Assembly: GCA_013397455.1 (NCBI GenBank)
Contig: VYZB01000530.1
Span: forward strand, 62,001-126,000
Direction: 5' to 3'
Source: Crotophaga sulcirostris
Lineage: Eukaryota > Chordata > Aves > Cuculiformes > Crotophagidae
Length of the DNA stretch: 64,000 bases
Below are positions 63,101 through 64,000 of this stretch, piece after piece (the first letter of the stretch is position 1; each line of letters starts with the position of its first letter). A model generated the notes under the pieces. The model was not told the origin of the DNA. It was given only the letters and a program-made list of their open reading frames with translations, and ran no database searches. A program made the position numbers and the translations under genes.

Positions 63101-64000
63101 GAAACGGGAAATGAATTTAAAATCTTATTATTTATTATCCTATCACAACTTTTTCTTCCTAAAATGTCTTTAAATAATGCAAGCAAGCATATCCACTTCA
63201 AAGCTTTTTTAGGATTCATTATTAAATACATTATAGTCATTGAATAGCTACAACTTTCATGGGAGGCACATTTAAATAAAATGTGATGAGAAGGGGACAG
63301 AAATTAGGGATCTTATTTTAGCGGCAAGGGGATCTAAATAAGAAACCATTAAACAAAAGACGATCATTGTTACTACAATCAGCATTCTCTGCAGGATTTG
63401 AGCTGCTGTTTACCTAAAGGAGAACCTCAATAAGCATCATGTCAGAGATCAGTGAGTGGCTATGTCACCAGTAAAAACATTTATAAACACATAGTTAATA
63501 ACTTTAGTTGGCCCACAAGTCATCCAGGACAGGCAGGGACATGCCTGAATTACAAAGTCTGCATAGGGGACTATATTCTAGCAATATCCAGTTCTTCAGA
63601 TATAATTTAATCACTCCCTGGGGCTTAGCTATATTTTTGGGTGCTTAAACACAAATTTTCTTATGGTAACAGGAATAATTGCAACCTCCAGAGGCATGCA
63701 TGTGTGCTATAATGAGGATATAAAAATCTAATTTGTCTCTTTCTAAGATATCTATTGCTTTGCATCCACCTTGGTTCTCTAAAAGAAAGCAATGCCATAT
63801 ATTTGAGACTGAGGTTAAAAAAAATATATGGGATGCATTCATCCTGAATTCCCACCTTTCTTATATTCCATTTTCTTTCAATACCACCAAATACACTGAG
63901 GAAAAACTGCCCTAAAGGAAAAAAGTAGGTTCATTTCTGGGAATTTAAGAGCTTATCAATGCAATAAAAATAAAAATGGCACAAGTTAGTGTTTCATAAA
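60111..64000. other. Unique AT-rich non-coding DNA to the window end
   Basis: No gene or transposon recognised. A pyrimidine-rich stretch covers 60300-60540. Near-duplicate TGTCAATATAT units lie at 62367 and 62384 in an AT-rich patch (62340-62420). Open frames are all about 100 codons or shorter, without domains. Confidence 0.5.

Noticed and set aside
1..64000. CRISPR array, bacterial operon or phage content
   Set aside because: No regularly spaced repeats, no coding density and no ribosome binding sites. The CR1, ERVL-like and tRNA features are those of a bird nuclear genome.

Overview
The window reads as nuclear DNA from a bird. It is AT-rich and CpG-poor, nearly all non-coding, and scattered with 5'-truncated CR1 LINE copies. 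Several of these end in the octamer-type tails (ATTCTATG, ATTCTGTG and relatives) that are typical of avian CR1. A degraded avian ERVL-like solo LTR supports the same assignment. The species cannot be told from sequence alone. No protein-coding gene could be identified. The longer open frames are either CR1 remnants or chance frames in AT-rich DNA, so this is most likely an intergenic region or the inside of a large intron.

Layout: a decayed CR1 copy carrying most of the reverse transcriptase (RT) region enters from the left edge (1-1880, +). A repeat-poor stretch follows to 11.5 kb, then a short CR1 3' end (11538-11989, +) and an ancient L3-like LINE 3' remnant (12055-12370, -). The only confident functional gene is an intact tRNA-Leu(AAG) at 16447-16528 (+) with internal promoter boxes and a T4 terminator. 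A CR1 3' half begins about 75 bp beyond it (16605-17275, +). Another CR1 3' end lies at 23099-23523 (+), next to a roughly 1 kb ancient L3/CR1-like RT fragment on the other strand (23685-24650, -).

From 24.7 to 54.4 kb the DNA is mostly unique sequence. It contains a GC-rich, LTR-like block with a perfect 10-bp-arm hairpin (about 31020-31710), a poly(A) tract, an ERVL-like LTR (about 42100-42690, +), a GGAT microsatellite and other short simple repeats. The right end holds a dense CR1 cluster: five fragments between 54.4 and 60.1 kb, including a tail-to-tail inverted pair and a direct junction between two opposite-strand copies at about 59990. The last 3.9 kb shows nothing recognisable.

There is no operon or gene pathway here. 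The biological content is one Pol III gene in a landscape of retroelement decay. I found no convincing new biological system. The points most worth a second look are the tRNA gene and its CR1 neighbour, the two ancient L3-like remnants, the hairpin-bearing GC-rich block, the CR1-CR1 junction, and a few exon-like segments with good splice signals but unproven transcription.
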